NCBI RefSeq assembly: GCF_014202225.1
Contig: NZ_JACHGE010000003.1
Location: forward strand, 1-64,000
Direction of reading: 5' to 3'
DNA: 64,000 nt
Origin: Algibacter amylolyticus
Lineage (GTDB): Bacteria > Bacteroidota > Bacteroidia > Flavobacteriales > Flavobacteriaceae
This document shows, piece after piece, positions 33,710 to 42,864 of this stretch. The stretch's first letter is position 1. Every line of letters begins with the position of its first letter. The notes under the pieces are model-generated. The model was not told the DNA's origin. It did not search any database and worked only from the letters and a program-made list of their open reading frames with translations. Both the position numbers and the translations under genes were made by a program.

Positions 33710-34945
33710 ATGGCATTATTATTTTTAGGAAGTACTGATACTTCAAGATATCCAAGCGATCGAAAAAAATTTCTGCGGCCTTATCACAAAGATGGTTTAT
33801 TAGTTGAAAAAGTTACATTTAGAGATGATGACCGTACCACATGGAGATCGTTTAGGAAAGAAGAAGGTAATGAAGTTGAAAAACTGCAACAATTTCTTAT
33901 GAATTCTGGGTTTTTAACGAGTAGAATGAACATTGGTGTATTTGATTATGCAACGCAGTCGGCAGTTCGTTTATTTCAAGAGTATGTAAGAACTATTGAT
34001 GAAGAAGGCGATAAAACCGTGGTGCCAGATGGATTTGTTGGTAGCGGTACTATGAAACATATTAATAGGTGGATTGCTCAAAACAAAGTTTGTAGTTGGG
34101 GGCCAATGTCTTCCCCTTCACAAGAATATAAAGATTGGTTTAAACTGTTAGAAAAAGCGAAAACATTTTACACCTCTAATCCCGGGCCTATTTTAAAACA
34201 TGTAAATAGCCTAAGTAAAACATATTCCACCCGAAAGGTAAAGGATTGGAAATTTAACCAAGATGAAATTCATTTAATAGGAATTCGTCGTAATCAGGAT
34301 AAGGCAGTACACGACCGCGAAAATGATGATATTTTTATATTACTAGTTAACGGTCAGGTGTTTAAGTTTTGGGGTTCTACAGATCCAAGTGCTCGAATGG
34401 CAGGTCGAAAAGACGAACCTTTTTTAGTAGAAGGGCAACATGATTATCGATTTGGCTGGCATAAAATCTGGAAAGAATCAAAAATTTATAAAGCAGGAAA
34501 ACCTAATATTGCCACTGGTGTTTTAGTTTTACGAGACTGGGATAATGATAATTCTCTGTCGCCTAAAGATCTTGATATAACAGATAATAATGGTAAAGCT
34601 TTAGGCATACATGTAAATAATTCAATTAACATTCATTGGTCTGGTATGGGGAGCACTAATTTCTCGGCAGGTTGTCAAGTAATTTCTGGTAAAAGTTATA
34701 TAAATAACCATAATCAGGTTATTGATTGCTCAAAGTTTGCATCCAGAAGTTATGGCGATTTAACTACATCTGCTAAGAAAACCAAAGGCGCTTATAATAT
34801 GCTTGCAGATATGGTTATCTGTTATACAAAACCAGGCGTTAATAACTTTTTGTATACTTTAGGGCGAGAAGAGTCTTTAGATATTGATTCTAGTTTTGGG
34901 GCAAATTATGCTAAAAACGCTTTAGATAAAATGACAGGGGGTTAA
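33710..34945 (+). CDS. PG-binding domain protein with YkuD-like SxGC motif, no signal peptide
   Basis: A 411-residue protein. Residues about 54-122 look like a peptidoglycan-binding domain (EVEKLQQFLMNSGFL, then GVFDYATQSAVRLFQEY, VPDGFVGSGTM). The C-terminal half has His301 in LGIHVN, His309 and FSAGCQV with Cys322. The H-x20-SxGC arrangement resembles the L,D-transpeptidase (YkuD) catalytic motif. There is no signal peptide, lipobox or T9SS tail, so it is either cytoplasmic or delivered by an unusual route, as phage- or contractile-system-linked lytic enzymes are. No such system is seen here. Enzyme class is inference. Confidence 0.65.
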   Translation: MALLFLGSTDTSRYPSDRKKFLRPYHKDGLLVEKVTFRDDDRTTWRSFRKEEGNEVEKLQQFLMNSGFLTSRMNIGVFDYATQSAVRLFQEYVRTIDEEGDKTVVPDGFVGSGTMKHINRWIAQNKVCSWGPMSSPSQEYKDWFKLLEKAKTFYTSNPGPILKHVNSLSKTYSTRKVKDWKFNQDEIHLIGIRRNQDKAVHDRENDDIFILLVNGQVFKFWGSTDPSARMAGRKDEPFLVEGQHDYRFGWHKIWKESKIYKAGKPNIATGVLVLRDWDNDNSLSPKDLDITDNNGKALGIHVNNSINIHWSGMGSTNFSAGCQVISGKSYINNHNQVIDCSKFASRSYGDLTTSAKKTKGAYNMLADMVICYTKPGVNNFLYTLGREESLDIDSSFGANYAKNALDKMTGG

Positions 34946-35006
34946 AGCTAGAATTCTAAAATATCATCAGTATTGTAATTATTACACGAGTTTAGTTTTG
35001 GAAAAC

Positions 35007-35034
35007 GAGAGGTCTGACAAGGCCTCTCTTTTTA
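35007..35034 (+). terminator. Terminator of the PG-binding protein gene
   Basis: GAGAGG (35007-35012) pairs with CCTCTC (35023-35028), followed by TTTTTA. Confidence 0.8.
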
Positions 35035-35090
35035 TTTAAAAAAACAACCTTAATCTAATTTAACATGTTACCGGTCGAAATTATTTATTA

Positions 35091-35168
35091 ATGCGTTTGT
35101 TTTCCATTTCCTTTATAAATAATCTAAGCAAAAAATGTAAAGATTTGTTTATATCATTTTTAAGTTAA
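35091..35168 (+). CDS. Possible 25-residue peptide between two terminators
   Basis: ATG at 35091 to TAA at 35166-35168. The peptide is hydrophobic with a basic centre (NNLSKKCKD) between two hydrophobic ends, so it could be amphipathic. It lies 13 bases upstream of a strong terminator. Coding is not proven. Confidence 0.2.
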   Translation: MRLFSISFINNLSKKCKDLFISFLS

Positions 35169-35180
35169 TTTGTTTAAGAG

Positions 35181-35210
35181 AAGAACTGAGAGTTCAGTTC
35201 TTCTTTTTTT
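35181..35210 (+). terminator. Strong terminator
   Basis: AAGAACTGA (35181-35189) and TCAGTTCTT (35194-35202) form a perfect nine-base stem with a GAGT loop, followed by CTTTTTTT. It implies a transcript that starts after the previous terminator. Confidence 0.8.
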
Positions 35211-35259
35211 AGTTCTAGTTTAGAAATATGTGTTAACAATATTTCTGTTAAATTATATG

Positions 35260-35586
35260 GATTTAAAAGGTAGCATAAAATATTTAAAACCTTATTACAC
35301 ACTTGTTCATCAAGAAACCTTAACCCATCAAGAAACATACATTAAGTTTATCAATTGGGTTTCTGGAGAATTCGATTTATATCTTCAGGAAAAAACTGAA
35401 GGTTTAAAAATTTACTATCCTAATGTCTATTTTAATATTAAAAATATAGCTAATAGTGGGCAGGAAATAAAACTTCAAATTACTATATTGAGCAGGTCTA
35501 AAGAGATATGCTACAAAATAAACAAACAGCTACAATCTATTTTTAATCAAATAATTCAAATTTATAATAACCAATCAAGAAAATAA
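35260..35586 (+). CDS. Small protein of unknown function
   Basis: 108 residues from the ATG at 35260; the frame is open from a GTG at 35230, which would add ten hydrophobic residues. It has no signal peptide, no cysteine pair and no motif I recognise. Start DLKGSIKYLKPYYTLVHQET; the C-terminus is a basic helix. It ends six bases before the sugar transporter start, so the two are co-transcribed. Confidence 0.6.
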   Translation, partial: DLKGSIKYLKPYYTLVHQETLTHQETYIKFINWVSGEFDLYLQEKTEGLKIYYPNVYFNIKNIANSGQEIKLQITILSRSKEICYKINKQLQSIFNQIIQIYNNQSRK

Positions 35587-35592
35587 TTAATT

Positions 35593-36927
35593 ATGGATCA
35601 AAGTAATCAACCATTATCAGAACCAAAAAATAAAACCTTAGTTCCAATTTTAATTATAGCTGGTCTATTTTTCATATTTGGTTTTGTAACCTGGATAAAT
35701 GGTGCTTTAATTCCTTTTATGAAAACTATAAGCGAGTTAACATCGGCTCAATCACTTTTAGTGGCATCGGCTTCATATATTTCATTTGTAGTTATGGCTT
35801 TGCCCGCCTCTTATATTTTAGAGAAAACAGGTTATAGAAAAGGAATGTCTTTAGGATTATTTATTATGGGTTTAGGAGCGTTAGTTTTTATACCTGCAGC
35901 CGAGGCTAGAACATATTGGATGTTTTTAGGTGGTATTTTTATACAAGGAGCCGGAATGACACTTTTACAAACAGCATCCAATCCTTATATTACTATTTTA
36001 GGCCCTATAGAAAGTGCAGCTAAACGTATTTCAATTATGGGAATTGCCAACAAGGTGGCTGGTGCATTAGGATCGCTTATTTTTGGTGCGCTTTTACTAT
36101 CAGGAATTGACGAGATTAACGAGCAATTAAAAACCGTTTCGAGTACTGAAAAAGCACAGTTGTTAGATACTATGGCAGATAGTGTAGTAATGCCTTATAT
36201 AACTATGGCTGTTGTTTTATTTGTATTAGGCTTATTAATTTTAAAGGCACCATTACCACACGTTGAGCCGGAACCAATAGAAGAAACAGCAAATGGAACA
36301 ACTACAAAAACTAGTATTTTTCAGTTTCCGCATTTATGGTTAGGTGTGTTAACCTTATTTATGTATGTAGGTGTCGAGGTTATTGCAGGCGATACTATTA
36401 TAGCTTATGGTATTTCATTAGGAATTCCTACAGCAGACGCCAAATTTTTTACAACCTTTACATTAATGGCTATGGTGGCAACCTATGCGCTTGGTGCTAT
36501 TTTAATACCAAAATATATTAGTCAAACTAAGGCCTTAAAATTAAGTGCGCTATTAGGTATAATATTTTCATTGTGCATTGTTTTTACAACAGGTTTTACT
36601 TCGGTATTATTTGTGGCAGCATTAGGTATTGCCAATGCTTTAGTATGGCCAGCAGTATGGCCTTTAACATTAAATGGTCTTGGTAAATTTACCAAAACGG
36701 CATCGGCACTATTAATTATGGCTATTTCAGGGGGTGCTATAATTCCGCCTCTGTATGGGCAACTAGTAGATGGAAATAAAGCAGCATATTTAGCCGAAGG
36801 CATGAATGAGGCTTTAGCTACTGCAACGGCATCTACAAAGGGCTACTGGATTTTGTTACCGTGCTATACCATAATTTTATATTATGCTATTTCAGGCCAT
36901 AAATTAGGATTGAAAAAAGATAATTAA
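35593..36927 (+). CDS. FucP-family sugar MFS transporter
   Basis: A 444-residue, twelve-helix inner-membrane H+ symporter of the fucose/glucose-galactose permease group. Family marks are FFIFGFVTWINGALIPFMK in helix 1, GYRKGMSLGL in the loop 2-3, QTASNPYITILGP in helix 4-5 and WPAVWPLTLNGLGKFTKTASALLIMAISGGAIIPP in the second half. Substrate is probably a monosaccharide. It follows a small unknown gene by six bases. No sugar kinase or regulator is next to it. Confidence 0.93.
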   Translation: MDQSNQPLSEPKNKTLVPILIIAGLFFIFGFVTWINGALIPFMKTISELTSAQSLLVASASYISFVVMALPASYILEKTGYRKGMSLGLFIMGLGALVFIPAAEARTYWMFLGGIFIQGAGMTLLQTASNPYITILGPIESAAKRISIMGIANKVAGALGSLIFGALLLSGIDEINEQLKTVSSTEKAQLLDTMADSVVMPYITMAVVLFVLGLLILKAPLPHVEPEPIEETANGTTTKTSIFQFPHLWLGVLTLFMYVGVEVIAGDTIIAYGISLGIPTADAKFFTTFTLMAMVATYALGAILIPKYISQTKALKLSALLGIIFSLCIVFTTGFTSVLFVAALGIANALVWPAVWPLTLNGLGKFTKTASALLIMAISGGAIIPPLYGQLVDGNKAAYLAEGMNEALATATASTKGYWILLPCYTIILYYAISGHKLGLKKDN

Positions 36928-37090
36928 TACTCTAATTTTTTGGTTGACAAAAGGCTGTTTTTATTAACACATAAGTAAATTTCAACAAAACTTAAACTAC
37001 TTTTGTTTAAGTTAGAAGTTGTATATCCTTATTGGAAAAATACATTAGCCATTTATTTGGAGACGTACACCTTCTGTAAATAAATGTAAT

Positions 37091-39163
37091 ATGGTGTTAA
37101 GACTCTTTTCTTTAGTAGTAATATTTCTGTTAGTTATTTCTTGTGGTAGCGATGACGATTTACAAGATAATCAAGGTGTTAATAGTTTTTATAGTAATAC
37201 ATACAAATCGGCTTCAGAAACAGATTTGTATGGTATTTGGGCTATTTTTAATGTTGAATACCAAGGCGTTGTTGCAGATGTACCACTTAACTACCAAGAG
37301 TGTGGTAGAGATTTCTTTATTTTTTCAGAGAATAAAAGATATACCGAATATGTATTTGAAAGTAGTGGATGCGATTATTTTTTAAATGTGCTTAACTGGG
37401 AGTTAGCCAATGGGATAATTAATTTATCTAATAATTTTAATCAAAATGATGAGCTTGTTATTACTAAATTAGACAAGAATCAATTAGTATTTAAAAGTAG
37501 GTTTGATATTGATGAGGATGGCGAATTAGATGTTATAACAATTTACGCTAAACCTTATAAACCAAACGAAATTGATGTAATTTCGAATACCTTTTATAGA
37601 AATAATGAGTCTGGGTTTGAAAACTTAATAAGTTATAATTGGGATGCTTATGCAGGGTTTAATGAATTTGATCGTTACGAGATTTATAGAAGTGAAGGCG
37701 ATAATTGTTCTAAAGGAAATGCCACACTTATTAAAACCATAACAGATGTAAATGAAACTGAATTTACAGACTTAAATCCGCCAAAATCCGCAAAAAGACT
37801 TTGTTATTTTATTAAAGTTTATACCAATCAAGGTTTATTAGGAGAAAGTTATCTTAATGATTTTACTACAGAATATATTAGACCGTCGCCAGTAAATCTT
37901 TACGAGCCTACTGTAAACTCCAATCAAATTTCTTTTAATTGGAGTAAAAGTGAAGATCCGTACTTTTCACATTACGAATTAGCGTTTTCAAATTATGGTG
38001 GAGGTACTGGTTCTGGTCAACAGGAATATACCGTTGCTATCTTGAATAATATAGAAACCACGTCTTTTGTTGATGAAAATCCGCCTTACCTAGAAAATCC
38101 ATTTTACGTGCTTTATGTGCATAATATTTTTGGTAATAAAACGAGTTTCGTTAATTATGATGTTACTACGTTTTGGGAGGTAAACTATAAACGACAAGAA
38201 ATTATAGATATAAAGGCTATAGAAAGTTATGCAGTAGATAACACCGAACCCGTAGTTTATTTTTATGGTAAGGAGCGTGGGCAAGAAACCATTTATAACA
38301 TTCATCGTTTTAATTATGAAACTAAGCAAACCGAAGCTGTTTCCAATTATACCCCAAATTTTTCAACAGGAATACCAATAAAAACAATACGTACAAGCTA
38401 TGGTAATGAACTTTTTATAGAGCAAGCATCAGAGTTATATGTTTATGATGCGGCTACACTGGAATATAAATATGCTTTAAACCCTAATATATTAGGAGTC
38501 CATGATTTTATTTACACCAATAATGGTTATTGGCTTTTTATAACTAATAATGACGTTTATACATTTACTAGAGATAATGCCAATTTAACCCTTGTAGATA
38601 CTAAGCCACATTTTACAAACCATCAGGGTAGTTTTTATTATAAATGTTTTGGTTTAAATAATAACAAAATAATTGTTGGTCATAATAATGAAGTGAATAG
38701 TTATGTGTTTGATGTGGATGTAAATGGTAATTTAACATTTAATCAAATTGTACCAATACCAATTCTAAATAATTGGGAATCTAAAAGCGAATATAGCGCT
38801 GTAGGCCAATATATAATCAGTTATAAGGAAAATAAATTATATTCAACAAGTTCTTTCGGTTTACTAGAATCGTTTGAAGAACCTTATTTTGCTTCAGGTT
38901 TAAGCATTAATGGAACAACTATTTTCGGAACCAATAACGATCCTAATTGGCAAGTCAATTCAGAAAGTATTCACAAAAAAGAAGTTTTACAACTTAATAG
39001 AAATACGCGTTTAGTAACCAAAACCCCAACAATTGGTTATCCTTTATTTGTTTTTGAAAACTACAAAGGCGATGTAATGAGCATTTCCAGTGGTTTAAAA
39101 AAAGAAAGGTTAACTGATAATATAAATGATAAAGCTGATATTTTTATCGAGCGTATTAAATAG
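37091..39163 (+). CDS. Large lipoprotein with fibronectin-like segments
   Basis: A 690-residue lipoprotein; the lipobox is LLVISC with Cys at residue 18, followed by GSDDD, which in Bacteroidetes often accompanies surface lipoproteins. Residues about 40-150 resemble a lipocalin-like domain, about 175-360 contain two fibronectin type III-like stretches (ISYNWDAYAGFNEFDRYEIYR and similar), and the rest looks like a beta-propeller. No enzyme motif is seen. Function unknown. Confidence 0.75.
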   Translation: MVLRLFSLVVIFLLVISCGSDDDLQDNQGVNSFYSNTYKSASETDLYGIWAIFNVEYQGVVADVPLNYQECGRDFFIFSENKRYTEYVFESSGCDYFLNVLNWELANGIINLSNNFNQNDELVITKLDKNQLVFKSRFDIDEDGELDVITIYAKPYKPNEIDVISNTFYRNNESGFENLISYNWDAYAGFNEFDRYEIYRSEGDNCSKGNATLIKTITDVNETEFTDLNPPKSAKRLCYFIKVYTNQGLLGESYLNDFTTEYIRPSPVNLYEPTVNSNQISFNWSKSEDPYFSHYELAFSNYGGGTGSGQQEYTVAILNNIETTSFVDENPPYLENPFYVLYVHNIFGNKTSFVNYDVTTFWEVNYKRQEIIDIKAIESYAVDNTEPVVYFYGKERGQETIYNIHRFNYETKQTEAVSNYTPNFSTGIPIKTIRTSYGNELFIEQASELYVYDAATLEYKYALNPNILGVHDFIYTNNGYWLFITNNDVYTFTRDNANLTLVDTKPHFTNHQGSFYYKCFGLNNNKIIVGHNNEVNSYVFDVDVNGNLTFNQIVPIPILNNWESKSEYSAVGQYIISYKENKLYSTSSFGLLESFEEPYFASGLSINGTTIFGTNNDPNWQVNSESIHKKEVLQLNRNTRLVTKTPTIGYPLFVFENYKGDVMSISSGLKKERLTDNINDKADIFIERIK

Positions 39164-39245
39164 AATTAAGTTAAACATAAGTGTCTATTTTGTAGGTAAA
39201 AACTGTTTATGTTTAAAAAAAAGTAAAAATAAATCGATAAAATGA

Positions 39246-39275
39246 TTGTTTTTAACGATTAATTACATAAATTTG
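39246..39275 (+). promoter_or_regulatory. Consensus sigma-A promoter before the 39301 gene
   Basis: TTG (39246-39248), 19 bases, TAAATTTG (39268-39275): the exact TTG-N19-TAnnTTTG arrangement. Confidence 0.75.
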
Positions 39276-39300
39276 TGTAAGAACCCCAAAAATCTACAAC

Positions 39301-39747
39301 ATGAACATAAAGGTTATAGTAATCAGTTTAAGCCTTTTATTCTTTACAGGCATGAGTTATGCACAAAAAAAGAAGGCTCCTAAAAGTTTTATTAGCGAGA
39401 AAGTTACCATTAGCAAATATCATAACAAAGGAGAGCTAGAGCGTATGCACAAGGGGCAGTTAATAACCTTATATTCAGAGCGTATAGAGGTTTTAATTAA
39501 GACATTGCCATATATAGCATTTGCAACAAAACCAGGTATTACAATGGCTACCTTAGGTATTCCAACTAACAACGATAATAAAAAGGCGTTGGATAGTCAG
39601 TTTGATTCTACCGATACGTTTATGGAAGAATCTAACACATTTCTAGTAGAATATCTTCCCTATGCAGACACAGGTAGTTTAATTACAGGTATTTTGTTCT
39701 ATGAAGATATCATGAAATCACTACATCAGTACAACGATTTTCGTTAG
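39301..39747 (+). CDS. Secreted small protein of unknown function
   Basis: A 148-residue protein with a signal peptide (cleavage after SYAQ, residue 21) and a basic segment KKKAPK after it. The mature part is helical with the pattern YHNKGELERMHKGQLITLYSERI. No domain is recognised. It has its own consensus promoter and no close neighbour. Confidence 0.7.
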   Translation: MNIKVIVISLSLLFFTGMSYAQKKKAPKSFISEKVTISKYHNKGELERMHKGQLITLYSERIEVLIKTLPYIAFATKPGITMATLGIPTNNDNKKALDSQFDSTDTFMEESNTFLVEYLPYADTGSLITGILFYEDIMKSLHQYNDFR

Positions 39748-39893
39748 ACTTTAATCATTTGTTTTTCGATTGTTTTTAGTGAAAAATTGTCGATTTTAGA
39801 AGGTCTAACATTGTGTTTTTTAACTGTTTACTTGGTATTTCATCGATTAATAGTAGCTTGTAGGTATTAAAAAAATGTTATTTAACGAAAAAA

Positions 39894-39924
39894 TTGGTAT
39901 TTCGTGGATTTTTTTCTAATTTTG
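39894..39924 (+). promoter_or_regulatory. Sigma-A promoter before the 39976 gene
   Basis: TTG (39894-39896), 20 bases, TAATTTTG (39917-39924). The leader is about 45 bases. Confidence 0.6.
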
Positions 39925-39975
39925 AGTATCAACTAAAATGAGCAATTAATTTTAGTTTTAAAAATAAATTTAACT

Positions 39976-41301
39976 ATGAAAAATTTTACCCAAATCATTT
40001 TCATATTACTTGTTTTAACTAGTACTAGTTATGCGCAACAAGAAAAAGGAATAGTAGGCGAAGATAACTGGCTAAATAATTGGACAGATTTTAGGCCTAA
40101 CCAGAGCGAAAGCCCAGAGCCTACAAAAATATTAACAGGTAGTATAAGCGAGAACACCACACTTTATAAAAAGGATGTGTATTTATTGCTAGGTAGTGTT
40201 TTTGTTTCAGAAAACGTTACACTAACTATCGAGCCAGGAACTGTTATTATTGGTGATTATAATTCAAATGGTTCTTTAACAGTAGCTAAAGGTGCTACTA
40301 TTATGGCAGAAGGTCTTCAAACAGATCCTATTGTTTTTACATCTAACCGCAGCGTTAAAAAAGCAGGCGATTGGGGTGGATTAACCATACTAGGAGATGC
40401 ACCTTCAAATAAATTTGGTAATGGATCAGTAGCATCATTTCACAGCAATTTAAATTCAGATTCCTATGCCGCTGTAAATTACGGTGGTGAAAATAATGAT
40501 GACAGTTCTGGGATATTAAGATATGTTAGAATTGAGTTTGCAGGAAAACGAGTAGCTAATGGAAGTTATTTTAGTGGTTTATTATTGGCAGGTGTTGGTA
40601 GCGAAACCATTGTAGAAAATGTTATGGTAAGCTACGCTGCTGGAAATGCTATTGAAGTGTTAGGAGGAAACTTAAGCATGTATAATATGGTTTCTTATAA
40701 AGCAAATAGCAACGATTATAAATTTAATTATGGCGCGCAATGCCAAATCCTTAATTCAATGGCAATACGATCGCCTTATGTTTCTAGCAATGAAGGTTCA
40801 AGATGCTTGCAAGTGTTATCGTATAGTAAGGAGGATGAAGTAGATTTTACAAAAAGCGGAACACGCGTAGTTGCTAAAAATTTAACCTTTTTAAATGATA
40901 GCAAAGATTTAGAGACAGATATTAAAATGAATTTAGTTCAAGAAGCTGTTTTTATTGGTAAGGATGCTTTACTTAATATGAATAAAAGTGTTATTTCTGG
41001 ATTTAATCCTGCGGTTATTCTAGATGAAAAAATAGCAATTAATCAGGAAAATTTAGAAAAAATAAACTTTACTGCGATGCTTTTTAACAATTGTAATGGA
41101 AACATATTTGTTGAATACAATTCGAATAATGAAGACTTAGAAAACTGGTATGGTAATAGTGCTTTTTTTAACGTGTATTCTAAAGGTGATAATTTTGAAA
41201 CTTTTATAGATACCAGAAGTGCTAAACGACCAGATTACAGATTACGAATCAATAAAATTATAGCATCAAACGAAGTGGATCCAGATTTAAGAATGGATTA
41301 A
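39976..41301 (+). CDS. Secreted parallel beta-helix-like protein
   Basis: A 441-residue exported protein (signal peptide to about SYAQ, residue 21). The repeats VYLLLGSVFVSENVTLTIEPG, then GSLTVAKGATIMAEG and DPIVFTSN, match a right-handed beta-helix type that is common in Bacteroidetes surface proteins. Family members often form surface or cell-wall structures. It lacks a recognisable T9SS tail and a lipobox. It is followed by 122 bases before the T9SS gene run. Confidence 0.7.
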   Translation: MKNFTQIIFILLVLTSTSYAQQEKGIVGEDNWLNNWTDFRPNQSESPEPTKILTGSISENTTLYKKDVYLLLGSVFVSENVTLTIEPGTVIIGDYNSNGSLTVAKGATIMAEGLQTDPIVFTSNRSVKKAGDWGGLTILGDAPSNKFGNGSVASFHSNLNSDSYAAVNYGGENNDDSSGILRYVRIEFAGKRVANGSYFSGLLLAGVGSETIVENVMVSYAAGNAIEVLGGNLSMYNMVSYKANSNDYKFNYGAQCQILNSMAIRSPYVSSNEGSRCLQVLSYSKEDEVDFTKSGTRVVAKNLTFLNDSKDLETDIKMNLVQEAVFIGKDALLNMNKSVISGFNPAVILDEKIAINQENLEKINFTAMLFNNCNGNIFVEYNSNNEDLENWYGNSAFFNVYSKGDNFETFIDTRSAKRPDYRLRINKIIASNEVDPDLRMD

Positions 41302-41423
41302 AAATAAAACCCTAGTCTCAATATTTTCCTATTTACCCTCTCATAAATCTTGAAAATTTTTAATTATTCTACCTTGGTAGAAGACATTAGTTTCTAGACG
41401 TTTTATTAAAAAAATAAAATGGC

Positions 41424-42863
41424 ATGAGGAAATTTACTTTATTTTACATTCCGGTTTTGTTCGTTTTTTGTTTTAACGAATTAACTTATGCTCAAATAGT
41501 AATTAGTAAACCAAACTTAGGCTTTACACAAGCCTGTGCTAGTCCTTCTTTTAACACCTATAATGTTTCTTTTTCATTTTCGCCAGAATCCGAATTGGAA
41601 GCTTCAAACCAATTTATTGTAGAATTTTCAGATGGAACAGGAAGTTTTTCTAATGCAACGCAAGTCTATGCTTCTAATGCAGGAGCTGTAACAACATCGC
41701 CAGTAACTTTTAGTTTTTTAGTACCAAATACAACATCAGGCGAAGCCTACAGAATCCGAATTAAAAGTACGGCACCTACATCAACAAGTTTAAGCTCTAA
41801 TGCTTTTCCTGCCTATTACAAATTACAAGACACACCCTTCTCGATTAATAATTTAATAGCTTCTGGGGTGTATTGCTCTGGAGGAAGCTACTTATTAACT
41901 ATAGATAACCCTGGCGGATCGGAAAATGATTCACCATTACAATACAGTTCTTTAACCTTTAATTGGTTTAAAGAAACGGGTCCAACAACATCGGTGTTTA
42001 TTTCAGAAGGTAATACCTTATCGGTTAGCGAACCAGGAACCTTTTTTGCCGAAACTAATTACGGAACGTGTACGTCAAATTCGTTTTCTAATCGTGTAAC
42101 TATTAGTGAAGCGGCATCAGATTCAAAAAGTAGTATCAGTTCTAGTTTAGGAAACCCATATTGCTCAACCGATGGACCAACAGTATTAAGTGCTATTAAC
42201 GCCAATGGATACCAATGGTTTAAAAATGGTGAAGCAATTGAAGGCGCTACAAAGCAAATGCTAGAAACCAATGAAACTGCGGAATACACGGTAAACATCG
42301 ATTTAGGAAATTGTATGACGAGTGCGACTATAAATTTAGATGCTTCTCAATTTTCTAGTTCCATAAATGTAGAGGATGTTAATGAGTTAGATGAAAATGA
42401 ATCTTTTATAGCCACCGTTACAACTACGACTAATGATTATGAGTTCTCGTGGTTTTTTAATGATGTTTTAATTGAAAACGCAACTACAAATAGCTACGAA
42501 GTTTCAGAAGTTGGTGCATATAAAGTTACTGTTACGCAAACGGTAGGGTGCAAATCATCAACAACATATAATTTTACTGCACAATCCACATTTCCTAGCG
42601 TTGAAAAAATTCCGAATGTAATTAGTCCAAATGGCGACGGAGCAAATGATACATGGATAATACCTAAAGCTTATGTAAATGGGACTAATACCGAAGTAGT
42701 AATTATAAACGCCCAAGGCAATATTGTTTTACAAACCAAGAATTATCAAAACAATTGGCCGGAAAATCAAATCGATTTTAAAGATATAAATCCACTATAC
42801 TATTATATAATAACCACATCTAATGGTAAAACAAAAAAAGGTTCAATAACCGTATTAAGGTAG
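41424..42863 (+). CDS. T9SS type B sorting-domain protein (CHU_C)
   Basis: A 479-residue secreted protein. Signal peptide to about TYAQ (residue 24). The body (about 25-390) contains Ig-like beta domains. The last 85 residues are the CHU_C gliding-type sorting domain, starting NVISPNGDGANDTWIIP. It is exported by the T9SS and probably kept on the surface by the PorP/SprF protein whose gene starts one base after its stop. Such cargo/partner pairs are known in Flavobacterium. Confidence 0.88.
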   Translation: MRKFTLFYIPVLFVFCFNELTYAQIVISKPNLGFTQACASPSFNTYNVSFSFSPESELEASNQFIVEFSDGTGSFSNATQVYASNAGAVTTSPVTFSFLVPNTTSGEAYRIRIKSTAPTSTSLSSNAFPAYYKLQDTPFSINNLIASGVYCSGGSYLLTIDNPGGSENDSPLQYSSLTFNWFKETGPTTSVFISEGNTLSVSEPGTFFAETNYGTCTSNSFSNRVTISEAASDSKSSISSSLGNPYCSTDGPTVLSAINANGYQWFKNGEAIEGATKQMLETNETAEYTVNIDLGNCMTSATINLDASQFSSSINVEDVNELDENESFIATVTTTTNDYEFSWFFNDVLIENATTNSYEVSEVGAYKVTVTQTVGCKSSTTYNFTAQSTFPSVEKIPNVISPNGDGANDTWIIPKAYVNGTNTEVVIINAQGNIVLQTKNYQNNWPENQIDFKDINPLYYYIITTSNGKTKKGSITVLR

Positions 42864-42864
42864 C

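Larger units (their letters stand above)
34946..35259. other. Intergenic region with two terminators
   Basis: 314 bases. Terminators at 35007-35034 and 35181-35210 enclose about 150 bases that include a 25-codon ORF at 35091-35168. No known RNA family is recognised. Confidence 0.6.
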
